Positions 37,624 to 47,282 are shown, counted from the stretch's first letter. The stretch: DNA of 64,000 nucleotides from Halobacteriovorax marinus (GCA_002163155.1 MAAO01000004.1:523194-587193); one strand, 5' to 3'. Numbers and translations are program-made. The notes: generated by a model from the sequence alone, not told the origin.

Positions 37624-38579
37624 ACAAAGTACTTTTCTTTTTTCTATTATCCTTAAATCTCTATGCTGCAGACCTATCCGATGCTCACAAGGGTAAAATA
37701 AACCTCATTAGTAAAAATACTCCTACTGAATATAAAATTGTAATCGCATCCATAAATACATACTCACTCTCTAAAGAAGAAAAAGAAAACCTCCTAAAGG
37801 AAATACTACTCTCTGATGCTTACTTCTCACTCATACCTAAAACCGAATTATTCATATTATGTAAGACTGAAATTTATAAACAAACTTTATCCTTTTACAG
37901 TCGTAACAATGTGAATCAAAAAACCATTACTCCTGAATTCTTACGAGAACTTTCAAGCTCTATTATGGAGAAAGAGAAACAACTCTCCCCTCTCGCAAGA
38001 TGGATAGCAAGGGCAATTATTAGAGATCTAAGAGTTATCCTAGGTCATAAGTATTACCAAACTTATCTCATACAAAAATCACAGAAGAAGAAATTATCAA
38101 ATATAGAACTTGTTAAAATTGATAAGAAGATAAAACTTCTTTCACCTTGGATTAATACTTTTAATCACAAAAGTAGTGAACAGATCAATATCAATTTAAA
38201 ACCACTTCATTTTACGATCGTAAAAAAACTCGCATTTCTTGCAAAGGTCATTTTTAATACTTCTAGTTTTGAAAAAATTCCCTTACCGTCTACACTTTCG
38301 ACTTTAAAAATGTTTACCTACTCTAGAGAGCTAACAAAGTCAGAAGGTGAAGTGAAGAAAATTGAAGATGTTTTAAGTAGATTGACTCTTTTTCCAAAAA
38401 AATCACAAGACTATCATGCTCCAACAGATTTACCAGAACCTAAGAATGATTGGATACCTCAAGACGATATGGAAAAGCTTGAAAGAGATAAATTAGACTT
38501 ATTCCCTAATGTAGAGTCTGGCTACACGAGCCCAACAGAACTTCCAAAGCCTGTTGACGACTGGATCCTTGATCTCTAG
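37620..38579 (+). CDS. Exported protein with two C-terminal Pro/Asp/Trp repeats
   Basis: The 319-residue product has a signal peptide (MNKVLFFFLLSLNLYA) and a mainly helical basic body. A tail follows with two copies of a 24-residue unit, LFPKKSQDYHAPTDLPEPKN then DWIP, and LFPNVESGYTSPTELPKPVD then DWIL, near the end. The shared pattern is LFP-x6-Y-x2-PT-(D/E)-LP-x-P-x2-DWI. Such short, proline-rich repeats could be binding tags for another envelope protein. No family is recognised. Its TAG stop shares CTAG with the stop of the converging HAD gene. Confidence 0.73.
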   Translation: MNKVLFFFLLSLNLYAADLSDAHKGKINLISKNTPTEYKIVIASINTYSLSKEEKENLLKEILLSDAYFSLIPKTELFILCKTEIYKQTLSFYSRNNVNQKTITPEFLRELSSSIMEKEKQLSPLARWIARAIIRDLRVILGHKYYQTYLIQKSQKKKLSNIELVKIDKKIKLLSPWINTFNHKSSEQININLKPLHFTIVKKLAFLAKVIFNTSSFEKIPLPSTLSTLKMFTYSRELTKSEGEVKKIEDVLSRLTLFPKKSQDYHAPTDLPEPKNDWIPQDDMEKLERDKLDLFPNVESGYTSPTELPKPVDDWILDL

Positions 38580-39205
38580 TTAAGAAGATCAAGGAGCTCT
38601 GAGTAATTTTCAAATAAATCATTTCTTTCAAAGAATAGCGTTTTTATTCCCAATGCTTTTGCAACATTGATATTTTCAATAGAATCATCAATGAACAAAC
38701 ACTCTTCAGGCTTTCTTGCTAAGTCATTTAAAATATATTCATAGATTTCACTGGAGGGTTTTCTTAATTTGATCTCATGAGAATAATAAACCTTTTTAAA
38801 ATTTTCATGTAATCCTTTTGGTCCAAATGCATCCTGACATTCGACTTCGAAGAAATCCTTATGAATTTTATTTGTATTACTAAGAACTGCTAATTCATAT
38901 TTTTCGCCCAGGGCCCTTATGAACTTCACTTTTTGTTTAGAAATTCCATGAAGCATCTTATTCCAAATCTCATCCAATTCACTATCTGAAGAATGTATTT
39001 GTAACGATTTTTTCAAGAATACTCTAAAATCATTTACTGATATGGCGGAAGTCTCTATATCTTTATATTCAGACTCTTTGAAGCCAAGTTCATGTAATTG
39101 CAAAACATCGAGCGGGCTAATTTCATTAAAAGCTCTGACTGTATCCATAGGGAAGAGATCTATTAGAACTCCTCCAAAATCAAAAATAATTGTTTTAATA
39201 CTCAT
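38576..39205 (-). CDS. HAD-superfamily hydrolase
   Basis: This is a cytoplasmic phosphatase-type enzyme of 209 residues. Motif I is IIFDFGGVLID, which has Gly where DxD is usual (a DFGGV variant common in the YihX/epoxide-hydrolase-like subgroup). Motif II is AVLSNTN, the motif III Lys lies in KLRKPSSEIYEYIL and motif IV is CLFIDDSIENI. The all-alpha cap lies between motifs I and II. The substrate cannot be told; alpha-glucose-1-phosphate is one possibility for YihX-like members. It stands alone, converging on the exported operon and diverging from valS. Confidence 0.85.
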   Translation of the reverse strand: MSIKTIIFDFGGVLIDLFPMDTVRAFNEISPLDVLQLHELGFKESEYKDIETSAISVNDFRVFLKKSLQIHSSDSELDEIWNKMLHGISKQKVKFIRALGEKYELAVLSNTNKIHKDFFEVECQDAFGPKGLHENFKKVYYSHEIKLRKPSSEIYEYILNDLARKPEECLFIDDSIENINVAKALGIKTLFFERNDLFENYSELLDLLN

Positions 39206-39400
39206 GTTGAAAATTTTAGTATTAATAACTGATTTTTAATAGAGAAAGATCGCACTTTCAGTCGCTTACAAAGAAACCATTGCCATGCGACATGCTATTT
39301 GCTTATTTCACTTCAGCTCTAGCAAAACATTCCTCTAACGCATCGTTTATGCTATATTCATCGCATTTTTAATGGTTAAAAATTATAGGGTTACAGAGCT

Positions 39401-42067
39401 ATGACAACTACAGACTTAAATAATATTTCTACGACTTATTCACCAAATGATGTTGAAGCAAAGTGGTACAAAACCTGGGAAGATGGAAAATACTTCAAGC
39501 CGAAACCAGGAAAAACAGGTGAGTCTTATTGCATTATTATGCCTCCCCCAAATGTGACAGGAATTCTTCACGCAGGTCACGCTTTGGATGTAACCACGCA
39601 AGATACACTTATTCGTTGGAAGAGAATGAAAGGGTATGAAACTCTTTGGCTTCCAGGAATGGATCATGCAGGAATTGCAACTCAATCAGTTGTAGAGAAG
39701 AAAGTTCAAAAAGAAGAAGGTAAAACTAGAAATGATTACACAAGAGAAGAGTTTTTAGAAAAAATATGGAAGTGGAAAGAAGAGTACGGTGGAATCATAG
39801 CCAAACAACAAAGAGTTATGGGTGCTTCTCCAGATTGGGACTATTCAATGTTCACAATGGATCCAGAAGCAAACGAGGCTGTAAGAAAAGTTTTTGTTCA
39901 ACTCTACAATGAAGGTCTGATTTATCAATCAGACTATATTATTAACTGGGATCCAGTTCTTCAGTCTGCTATCTCTGACGCTGAAGTTGAACATCAAGAA
40001 GTTCAAGGTGCCTTCTATCACCTAACTTATAAAGTTAAAGATAGTGACGTATTACTTGAGATTGCTACGACTCGACCTGAAACACTTCTTGGGGATACTG
40101 CTGTTGCGGTAAATCCAAACGATGAGAGATTCGCTCACCTCATTGGTAAAAAGGCCATCGTTCCAATCTGTAATAGAGAAATCCCAATTATTGGTGATGA
40201 ACATGTTGATATTGAAGTTGGAACAGGTTGTTTAAAAGTAACTCCTGGTCATGACTTCAATGATTTTGAAATTGGAAGAAGACACAACTTAGAAATTATA
40301 AATATCATCAATAAAGATGGAACATTAAATGATCTAGGTCTTGAGTTTAAAGGCATGGCTTGTAAAACAGCTAGAAATCATATTGTTGAAAAATTAAAAG
40401 ACCTTGGTCAATTTGTTAAACAAGAAGACCATGTTCATTCAGTTGGTCATGGAGACAGATCTAAGGCCATCATCGAACCAATGGTTTCTAAACAATGGTT
40501 CTTAGATGTACAAGACATGGCAGGGGTAGCCGTAGACGGTGTAGAAAAAGGTGAAACAACTTTTTATCCTAAACAATGGGAGAATACGTACTTCTCTTGG
40601 TTAAAAGAGCCAAGAAACTGGTGCATTTCTCGCCAACTGTGGTGGGGACATCAGATTCCGGTTTTCTACTGTGGTGATTGTGATCACAACTGGGCAAGTG
40701 AAATAGATGAAACGAAGTGTGCAAAGTGTTCATCAGAAAATATTAAACAGGATCCAGATGTTTTAGACACTTGGTTTTCATCTGGTCTATGGCCGATGAC
40801 AACTCTAGGGTGGCCAAATAAAGAAAGAATGGAGGAAAGAGGTTACGACAAATTCTTCCCTACAACTTGTCTAGTTACTGGTTTTGATATTATCTTCTTT
40901 TGGGTTGCTAGAATGATGATGATGACACACAAAATTTCTGGCAAGAAACCTTTTAAAGATATTTATATTCATGCTCTTGTGAGAGATAAGCAAGGTCGTA
41001 AGATGAGTAAGTCTCTAAATAACGGAATTGATCCACTCGACATGGTTGAGCAATACGGAGCAGATGCCTTTAGATTTACTCTTGCGGCTGGTTCTGGTTA
41101 TAACCGTGGACTAAATTTGGATCCAGAAAGAATTGGTGGATATAGAAACTTCATTAATAAAATTTGGAATGCTTTTAGATTCATTTCTCCATTTCTTGCA
41201 AACGCAAAAGCTGAACTTCCAAAAGACTTAGATCAGCAAGAAAAATGGATCATCTCAGAACTCAATAGTGTGACTAAAGAAATGAACTCTTCAATGGAAG
41301 AGTATAGATACGATGACTCTTGTTCGGCTATTTACTCATTTGTTTATGATAAGTTCTGCTCATGGTTTATTGAACTTTCAAAAAATATTCTTCATGGTGA
41401 TGATAAAGCTGCAATGGAGAGAAGAGCATCTGTCTTAAAATATTGTTATAAAGACATCGTAGCTCTTCTCCACCCATTCACTCCTTTTATCACAGAGGAG
41501 CTTTGGGGATATTTAAAAGAAGAAGATGACAAACTACTTATTGTACACGATTACCCTGAGTTTAATGAAGAGCTTGATTATGCAAAGGATCAAGATTTTA
41601 TGAATAAATTCATCGAAGTGATCACATCAATTAGGAATTTAAGATCTTCTCTTAATATTAAACCAAAAGAAGAAGTAAACGTTTCACTCTTTAGTGATCA
41701 AGAAGACCTCGTTGAGTTCTTCAAAGCTTCAAAACATGGTTTTGCTGATCTTGCTAAGGTAAAAGACTTAAAAGTATTACCTAAGTCTGCTCAGAGACCT
41801 GAAAAAGCGGTTATGAAGGCAATGACTCATACCGAAGCTTTCTTAATACTTGATGGTGCCATTGACCTGACAGAACAAATTCAAAAGTTAGAGAAAGATC
41901 TTGGAAAGACAAATAAGGAAATTGAGAAATTAGATAAGAAGTTATCTAACGAGAAATTCATTTCCAACGCGAAACCTGAAGTCATTGATAAGGTGAAATC
42001 TGAACACGCTGAATTGTCTGAAAAGGTAAAATCAATTAATGAGAGTTTAAAAAACTTTAAATCATAA
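39401..42067 (+). CDS. valS: Valyl-tRNA synthetase
   Basis: ValRS charges tRNA-Val. In 888 residues it has the class I HIGH motif PPPNVTGILHAGHAL (about residues 48-62), the editing domain (TTRPETLLGDTAVAVNP), the WWGHQIP segment and KMSKS as GRKMSKSLNNG. The C-terminal coiled coil that clamps the tRNA covers about 815-888 (IQKLEKDLGKTNKEIEKLDK). No obvious ribosome site precedes the ATG, only CAGAG. I see no leader peptide or T-box-like structure upstream. The stop overlaps the stop of the converging glycosyltransferase-like gene. Confidence 0.98.
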   Translation: MTTTDLNNISTTYSPNDVEAKWYKTWEDGKYFKPKPGKTGESYCIIMPPPNVTGILHAGHALDVTTQDTLIRWKRMKGYETLWLPGMDHAGIATQSVVEKKVQKEEGKTRNDYTREEFLEKIWKWKEEYGGIIAKQQRVMGASPDWDYSMFTMDPEANEAVRKVFVQLYNEGLIYQSDYIINWDPVLQSAISDAEVEHQEVQGAFYHLTYKVKDSDVLLEIATTRPETLLGDTAVAVNPNDERFAHLIGKKAIVPICNREIPIIGDEHVDIEVGTGCLKVTPGHDFNDFEIGRRHNLEIINIINKDGTLNDLGLEFKGMACKTARNHIVEKLKDLGQFVKQEDHVHSVGHGDRSKAIIEPMVSKQWFLDVQDMAGVAVDGVEKGETTFYPKQWENTYFSWLKEPRNWCISRQLWWGHQIPVFYCGDCDHNWASEIDETKCAKCSSENIKQDPDVLDTWFSSGLWPMTTLGWPNKERMEERGYDKFFPTTCLVTGFDIIFFWVARMMMMTHKISGKKPFKDIYIHALVRDKQGRKMSKSLNNGIDPLDMVEQYGADAFRFTLAAGSGYNRGLNLDPERIGGYRNFINKIWNAFRFISPFLANAKAELPKDLDQQEKWIISELNSVTKEMNSSMEEYRYDDSCSAIYSFVYDKFCSWFIELSKNILHGDDKAAMERRASVLKYCYKDIVALLHPFTPFITEELWGYLKEEDDKLLIVHDYPEFNEELDYAKDQDFMNKFIEVITSIRNLRSSLNIKPKEEVNVSLFSDQEDLVEFFKASKHGFADLAKVKDLKVLPKSAQRPEKAVMKAMTHTEAFLILDGAIDLTEQIQKLEKDLGKTNKEIEKLDKKLSNEKFISNAKPEVIDKVKSEHAELSEKVKSINESLKNFKS

Positions 42068-43027
42068 TTTCATAACGTCGTGGATGAAGTCTAAAACTTC
42101 ATCCATGACTTTTATGTCTTTCTTTTCACCAAACTTATAAATCTCCACCACATCACCATCTTCCATGTGAATCATATCTTCTACATTTGAAAAGAATTTT
42201 GAATTAACTCGTTTTAAATCACTGGGAGAAAAGAGAAAAGATCTCTTTTGGTAGAAGTAACTCACGTGGGCCAAGAAATCGTCATCAGTTAGAACGTAAG
42301 TACATTTAGGAAGTAACTCCCTTAAGAAAGAAAGCCCTGCCACTTCTCCTTGAATAATAAGTTCAACTTTTAACTTAGGATCGGCCTTAAACTCTCGCCA
42401 CTGATCGAGATTTTTCATATCCCAAATAACAACGCGTCCACTTTCCATAAGAAGAAGTAACTCCTTCCATACTTCGAAAGAAAGGTCATTATTCTTTAAA
42501 AGAAAGAATGAGGAATCTCCCTCATCAAACAGCTTAACCACATTGTCATCTAACTTTTCAATTTCAGGAGCAGAGTAAAAGAAATCGGGTAAATCTGTTT
42601 CTAAAATTGAATTTAAATACTTCACTGTTAATTCATCAAAGGGAACTTCAATCTCAGAATATTCTATTTTTTTGGTGTAGAGAAACTTCTTTAAACCTTT
42701 GTCCTCACCTACTCGTATTTTTGATCTAAACGACATTCCTGTAAAGGCACCCTTAGGATCTCTCGCAAGATCAAAGAAGTAATCTATATTGAAAACATCT
42801 GTCACATTTACGGCAAACTTATGAATTCCAGTTAAGGAATCTAGTCTTTCAGGCAATGGATAAATATTTACTTTGAAAGGGAGTAGTTCAAAATGCTCTT
42901 CCAATCCCTTGTTTACGATGACATTGATTTGAGCATCGGGAAACTTCTCTTTAAGTTGAATAAAGAAAGGGAATGTTAATAGTATATTTTCTTTCTCTCT
43001 AGGAGACTGAATTAAGAATTTTTCCAT
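42062..43027 (-). CDS. Glycosyltransferase family 9-like (heptosyltransferase-like) protein
   Basis: The 321-residue protein resembles ADP-heptose:LPS heptosyltransferases. It starts with LIQSPREKENILLTFPFFIQ, matching the usual glycine-poor donor-domain start, followed by LKEKFPDAQINVIVNKGLEE and YFFDLARDPKGAF. The C-terminal half contains CTYVLTDDDFLAHVSYFYQK, where the family has a TNDTGPMHLA-type motif; several of those residues are missing, so activity or donor may differ. It is one base from, and downstream of, the EI24 gene. With gmhA at 12.8 kb it hints at heptose-containing LPS. Confidence 0.65.
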   Translation of the reverse strand: MEKFLIQSPREKENILLTFPFFIQLKEKFPDAQINVIVNKGLEEHFELLPFKVNIYPLPERLDSLTGIHKFAVNVTDVFNIDYFFDLARDPKGAFTGMSFRSKIRVGEDKGLKKFLYTKKIEYSEIEVPFDELTVKYLNSILETDLPDFFYSAPEIEKLDDNVVKLFDEGDSSFFLLKNNDLSFEVWKELLLLMESGRVVIWDMKNLDQWREFKADPKLKVELIIQGEVAGLSFLRELLPKCTYVLTDDDFLAHVSYFYQKRSFLFSPSDLKRVNSKFFSNVEDMIHMEDGDVVEIYKFGEKKDIKVMDEVLDFIHDVMKL

Positions 43028-43746
43028 TATATAGCAAGCTCATTTTCTTTTGAGTAATAGACTACTGAATAATATATTACGGCATAGGGAAGGACTAAGA
43101 GGTTCACAATGGGAATAGAGATTAAGGCCATAAAGGCACAACCAGAAACCAAGTAACCTAGAAATGAACCTCTAATATTGGATAAACACTCTCTAAAGCT
43201 TAGATCCTTGCGCGACCAAGCATAATCTAAAAATGAGACAGCAAGTAGAAGTGCTGAAATAACAAATGCTAAAGGAGGAAAGAAAAGCCCTATTATAAAT
43301 GAGAAAATTGAAATAATTATAATAAGAGAAATCTTTTTAAATTCATTCATTAATATTTTCGATAATCTTGAAAAGAACTTTTCACTACTTATCTCTTCGC
43401 TTGGCTTATTTAATAATCTCTTCTCTACACGACCAGAAATAATATCATTAAATGGTGAGGCTATAACTGAAACGAATAAGACAAAAGTCCAACTCACAAG
43501 AAAGTAAAGAATGATGGTCAAAAGGGCCGTAAATAGCCAGGACAAAATACTCATCCATTGCCCTTCACTAACTTTTCCAGCAATGAGTCCTTTTCCCCAA
43601 TCTAGAAAATCAACATAGAACAGGTTCCCAAGATAGTAGTAAACAGCAATCCCAACAACCACAGGAATAAGTGAAAGAAGAAGAATAATCTTATCTTCTT
43701 TCAAAAGTGAAAATGATTTTCGAACTGCCTTAATTGAAATTTTCAT
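43027..43746 (-). CDS. EI24/CysZ-family membrane protein
   Basis: The 239-residue membrane protein has four or more hydrophobic segments with the EI24 pattern: KAVRKSFSLLKEDKIILLLS at the start, FVLFVSVIASPFNDIISGRV in the middle and VSFLDYAWSRKDLSFRECL towards the end. CysZ imports sulfate for cysteine synthesis; other members have no known role, and no cys genes are near. ATG 43746, overlapping the DUF309 stop as ATGA with GGGA ahead, is better than TTG 43758. It forms an operon with the genes on either side. Confidence 0.85.
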   Translation of the reverse strand: MKISIKAVRKSFSLLKEDKIILLLSLIPVVVGIAVYYYLGNLFYVDFLDWGKGLIAGKVSEGQWMSILSWLFTALLTIILYFLVSWTFVLFVSVIASPFNDIISGRVEKRLLNKPSEEISSEKFFSRLSKILMNEFKKISLIIIISIFSFIIGLFFPPLAFVISALLLAVSFLDYAWSRKDLSFRECLSNIRGSFLGYLVSGCAFMALISIPIVNLLVLPYAVIYYSVVYYSKENELAI

Positions 43747-44165
43747 ATCTTGTCCCAAACATCTGGATTTTTAAATTTAAATCGATGAAGTTTATTATAA
43801 TCATCTAACGAACTTTTTTCAGGAATTTCTCTAACTAATTTCTTGAACTCACTCCAATCTAGGAACTTTTCAAGTAATTCAGTCTCCACCCTTTTTTCTT
43901 CGCAAGTATCCAACTTCCGCTTTGCCTTTCTAATCATGCCCTCAGCTCCAGCTAAATTCCCATCAAGATAATGATAGAGCGAAGTGGCCACCTGGATAAT
44001 CACCCAATAAACATAGCGCGCATTGTCACCATAGTCTTCAAGCCAAAGGTCTTCAATCTCTTCATGACACTCCCAAAAGTGCTCTATATTGTAGAGTTCT
44101 ATACCTTTTTTCAATAGGTTAAGGTGACTATCTGTAAATTGTCCATAATGATATTGTTCTGCCAT
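43743..44165 (-). CDS. DUF309-family protein
   Basis: The 140-residue, all-helical protein has the family motif ELYNIEHFWECHEEIEDLW near residue 22, with the conserved His/Glu/Cys/His/Glu set that suggests metal binding. It continues with YWVIIQVATSLYHYLDGN. No function is established for the family. It is the first gene of a three-gene unit with EI24 and the glycosyltransferase-9-like gene (four- and one-base overlaps) and diverges from the aminotransferase operon. Confidence 0.88.
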   Translation of the reverse strand: MAEQYHYGQFTDSHLNLLKKGIELYNIEHFWECHEEIEDLWLEDYGDNARYVYWVIIQVATSLYHYLDGNLAGAEGMIRKAKRKLDTCEEKRVETELLEKFLDWSEFKKLVREIPEKSSLDDYNKLHRFKFKNPDVWDKI

Positions 44166-44272
44166 TCAATCATTATAAAAACTCCTCTAAGGAGAGACAA
44201 GGTTATTTTCATACACACAAAATGACCTAGGAATGGTAGAAAAGGTAAAACAATCACTTTTAAGGAGAAGCT

Positions 44273-45409
44273 GTGAATAAGCTAGGAAGAACTTTAGTAC
44301 CCGACTATTTGAAGGATCTTAAAGTTTATCAAGCGGGTAAGCCAATTGACGAAGTTGTTAGAGAAAAAGGTCTGACTCGCATCTCAAAACTCGCAAGTAA
44401 TGAAAATCCTCTTGGACCATCTCCCTTTGCTATTAAAGAGATGACTGGTGGACTTTGGGACCTACATCGCTATCCAGATATGCATGCTTATCAATTAAAG
44501 AAATCTCTTTGCGAATTATATAATTTAAAACCAGAAAATATTATTCTTGGAAATGGAAGTGAAGGAATCATGGCCTACATTGTAAGGGCCTTTCTTCAAC
44601 CAGGAGATGAGGTTTTAACTTCTGACAATACTTTCATTGGTTTCTACATTCTAGCTAGAAGTGTTGGTGCTAAGCTCTGTACCGTACCTCTCACAGAAGA
44701 CTACCGCTTTGATGTAAAGAAACTAGCAGAATCAATTACAGATAAGACTAAGGCGATCTATATTGCTAATCCAAATAATCCAACAGGAACTTATATCACT
44801 AAGGATGAATTTGATCATTTAATGAAATTCGTTCCAGATCACGTTATCGTTCTTTTAGACGAAGCCTATTTTGAATTCGCCAATCATCACGAAGACTACC
44901 CAGATTCTATGGACTACAGATATGACAATGTCATCACTCTTAGAACATTCTCTAAAGCTTATGGTCTGTCGGGAATTCGCGTAGGATACGGTTTTGCTCA
45001 TGAAGAACTCATTTCAAATCTAAGTAAAGTTAAACTCCCTTTTGAGCCAAACCTTATTGGTCAACTCGGGGCCAATGGAGCTCTTTACGACAAACCACAC
45101 TTAGAAAGAACATTAAGAAATAATACTAAACGCTACAATGAAACAGTAAATTTTCTCTTAGAGAAAAACTTCAACCCTATTAAATCTATTACAAATTTCA
45201 TCACCTTTAAAACTGGTTCAGCTGAAGCGAGTGATTGGATGTTTGATAAACTTCTCGATCAGGGAGTCATCATCCGCGCCCTTAAGGCCAATGAAATGCC
45301 TGATTTTGTACGTGTTTCAATTGGAACTAAAGAAGAAATGCAACACTACTTTGAAGCGATGGAAAATATTCTTCCTGAATACGATAAACTCTTTGGGAGA
45401 GCTGAGTAA
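44273..45409 (+). CDS. hisC: HisC-type aminotransferase, probably aromatic amino-acid transaminase
   Basis: This 378-residue PLP-dependent class I/II aminotransferase has SNENPLGPSPFAIKEM at the N-terminus, NPNNPTGTYI, the PLP-phenol Asp in LLDEAYFEF and the Schiff-base Lys in TFSKAYGLSGIRVGYG. By sequence it is HisC-like, and annotation tools would call it histidinol-phosphate aminotransferase. No other his gene is near, and it is directly followed (TAATG overlap) by a fumarylacetoacetase-type hydrolase, so a role in tyrosine or phenylalanine breakdown is more likely. It starts at GTG with AAGGAG six bases upstream. Confidence 0.88.
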   Translation: MNKLGRTLVPDYLKDLKVYQAGKPIDEVVREKGLTRISKLASNENPLGPSPFAIKEMTGGLWDLHRYPDMHAYQLKKSLCELYNLKPENIILGNGSEGIMAYIVRAFLQPGDEVLTSDNTFIGFYILARSVGAKLCTVPLTEDYRFDVKKLAESITDKTKAIYIANPNNPTGTYITKDEFDHLMKFVPDHVIVLLDEAYFEFANHHEDYPDSMDYRYDNVITLRTFSKAYGLSGIRVGYGFAHEELISNLSKVKLPFEPNLIGQLGANGALYDKPHLERTLRNNTKRYNETVNFLLEKNFNPIKSITNFITFKTGSAEASDWMFDKLLDQGVIIRALKANEMPDFVRVSIGTKEEMQHYFEAMENILPEYDKLFGRAE

Positions 45410-46416
45410 TGAAAATTTGTCACTACCGCCACTCCGGTGACCTTGGAGTTAAGACGAGACTTGGAATCCTAGACGAAAGTGCAGGGATTATCATAGACCC
45501 AAACTTTGTGTGGGCGCTAAATTATCAAATGGAAGGACGCTTTAATCCTTACGATAGGGCCAATAAGAAACTACCAAGTTCTCTCTTTGAAGTTCTAACT
45601 CTAAGCGACTCTCCACTAGACGACTTAAGAGACTCACTAGAAAAATATAATGCTCTAAAGAAAGCAGGAAACTTTAAAACTACAGAAGGAATCCCTACTT
45701 TCTTTAAAATAGATGACGAGAGTATCTCCCTCACAAAACCTCTAGATAGAATCTCTACCTACAGAGATTTCTATGCCCATGAAAAACATGTGGCGAAAGG
45801 TTTTGCAAAAAGAAATGAACCTATTCCATCAGCTTGGTATGAAATCCCTGCCTACTATAAAGGCCCAACTCACGGATTCATAGGCCCTGAAGAAGAAGTC
45901 CTCTGGCCTCACTACACCAATATCCTCGACTACGAACTAGAACTTGGAATGGTTGTGGGAAAAGAAGGGATCAACATAAAAGAAAAAGACGCCATTAACC
46001 ACATCTTTGGTTTCACTATTCTTAACGACATCTCTGCTAGAGATATCCAAAAGAAAGAAATGGCCGTGAGACTAGGACCAGCAAAAGGAAAAGACTTCTG
46101 CTCAATCATTGGTCCTGTCATCACAACAATTGATGAATTTAATAACGTTGAACCAGACCTACTAATGACAGCGACTATCAACGGCGAGGAATGGTCCCGC
46201 GGACAATCCGGTGATTCACACTTCTCATTCTCACAAATGATCGCACACGTCTCCATGGACGAATGGGTCCTACCAGCTGACCTCTTTGGTTCTGGTACTG
46301 TAGGAACAGGATGTGGGCTCGAAATAGACAAGTGGATTCAACCTGGTGACGAAATAGAATTATTCGTAGAAGGTATTGGAAAACTCAAAAACAAAATTGG
46401 AAACAAGAAGGCTTAA
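45409..46416 (+). CDS. Fumarylacetoacetate hydrolase-family protein
   Basis: In tyrosine breakdown this enzyme splits fumarylacetoacetate to fumarate and acetoacetate. The 335-residue protein carries the metal-binding set in LDYELELGMVVGKEG and ILNDISARDIQ, plus GPAKGKDFCSIIGPVI and GSGTVGTGCGLE. The long N-terminal part with DFYAHEKHVAKGF resembles the eukaryotic-type and Pseudomonas long FAH-like members rather than the short isomerases. Its start overlaps the aminotransferase stop, and a flavin reductase gene follows two bases later. Hydrolysis of another acylpyruvate is the alternative. Confidence 0.88.
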   Translation: MKICHYRHSGDLGVKTRLGILDESAGIIIDPNFVWALNYQMEGRFNPYDRANKKLPSSLFEVLTLSDSPLDDLRDSLEKYNALKKAGNFKTTEGIPTFFKIDDESISLTKPLDRISTYRDFYAHEKHVAKGFAKRNEPIPSAWYEIPAYYKGPTHGFIGPEEEVLWPHYTNILDYELELGMVVGKEGINIKEKDAINHIFGFTILNDISARDIQKKEMAVRLGPAKGKDFCSIIGPVITTIDEFNNVEPDLLMTATINGEEWSRGQSGDSHFSFSQMIAHVSMDEWVLPADLFGSGTVGTGCGLEIDKWIQPGDEIELFVEGIGKLKNKIGNKKA

Positions 46417-46418
46417 AT

Positions 46419-47051
46419 ATGGACATGACAACTTTTGACACTAACGGTGAATTCGCCAGTAATTATAAATTTCTTATTGGATCAATTCTCCCCAGACCAA
46501 TTGCAGTTGTATCAACAAGAAACGAAGACGGCTCCAACAATGTTGCGCCTTTCTCTTTCTTCACTGCAGTCAGCGCTAAACCCATGATCATCGCCTTCTC
46601 TCCTTTGATCAGATCTTCCACCGGAGAGATGAAAGACACTCCAAAGAATATTTTTAGAGAAAAGGAATTCGTAGTAAATTTTGTCAGTGAAGAGATCGTC
46701 GACCAAATCAACACGACTTCAGCTGAGCTACCTTACGGCCAAGACGAATTTCAATTAGCAGGTCTAACACCAATCGATTCAGAAAAAATCAAGGCCAAGA
46801 GAATTAAAGAAAGCAAAATCCACTTCGAATGTATCTATAGAGATCACCTAAGCTACGGAGACGAACCAGGTTGTGGCCAAATCATAACTGGCGAAGTCAT
46901 CAAGGTTCACATCTCTTCAGAGCTTCTAGACAGCGGAAGAATCGTAACACAAACCTACAAACCCGTAGGTCGTGGAGCTGGGAATGATTGGATACTTTGT
47001 GATCATGTTATTCAAAAAGAAAGACTCATGGGTGCTCAAATACAAAAATAA
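46419..47051 (+). CDS. Flavin reductase-like FMN-binding protein
   Basis: The 210-residue protein has the split-barrel flavin-reductase fold. GSILPRPIAVVSTRNEDGSN and VAPFSFFTAVSAKPMIIAFS form the FMN pocket, and NFVSEEIVDQIN follows. Such proteins supply reduced flavin to monooxygenases or act as small flavin enzymes, and relatives are often found beside aromatic-catabolism genes. It starts two bases after the FAH stop, so the three genes form one operon. Which oxygenase it serves is not visible; none is in the window. Confidence 0.85.
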   Translation: MDMTTFDTNGEFASNYKFLIGSILPRPIAVVSTRNEDGSNNVAPFSFFTAVSAKPMIIAFSPLIRSSTGEMKDTPKNIFREKEFVVNFVSEEIVDQINTTSAELPYGQDEFQLAGLTPIDSEKIKAKRIKESKIHFECIYRDHLSYGDEPGCGQIITGEVIKVHISSELLDSGRIVTQTYKPVGRGAGNDWILCDHVIQKERLMGAQIQK

Positions 47052-47057
47052 AGAAGT

Positions 47058-47075
47058 GCCACTAATGAGAGTGGC
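47058..47075 (+). terminator. Weak hairpin after the aromatic-catabolism operon
   Basis: GCCACT and AGTGGC form a 6-bp stem with a six-base loop, seven bases after the flavin reductase stop. No T-run follows. The remaining roughly 200 bases to the next gene are AT-rich with no other element I can support. Confidence 0.3.
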
Positions 47076-47282
47076 TAGATATGTATTAATAATTATTATT
47101 TCTACTTGAACTCGATGACTAAATCGAAAAAAATGAGTAATTCCATTAACTTATAAGTATATGCTCAAAAAGTGGGCAAAAAAGTCTAAAATACTAACTA
47201 AATTTATTTAAAATTTCAGACAGTTAGGTCGATAAATATATATCTGCTATTAGAGACTTGTTTCTCAGGATATCTTATATTT

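Noticed and set aside
45930..46331. 133-residue frame antisense to the FAH-family gene
   Set aside because: Shadow of a well-supported gene, without ribosome site or motif.
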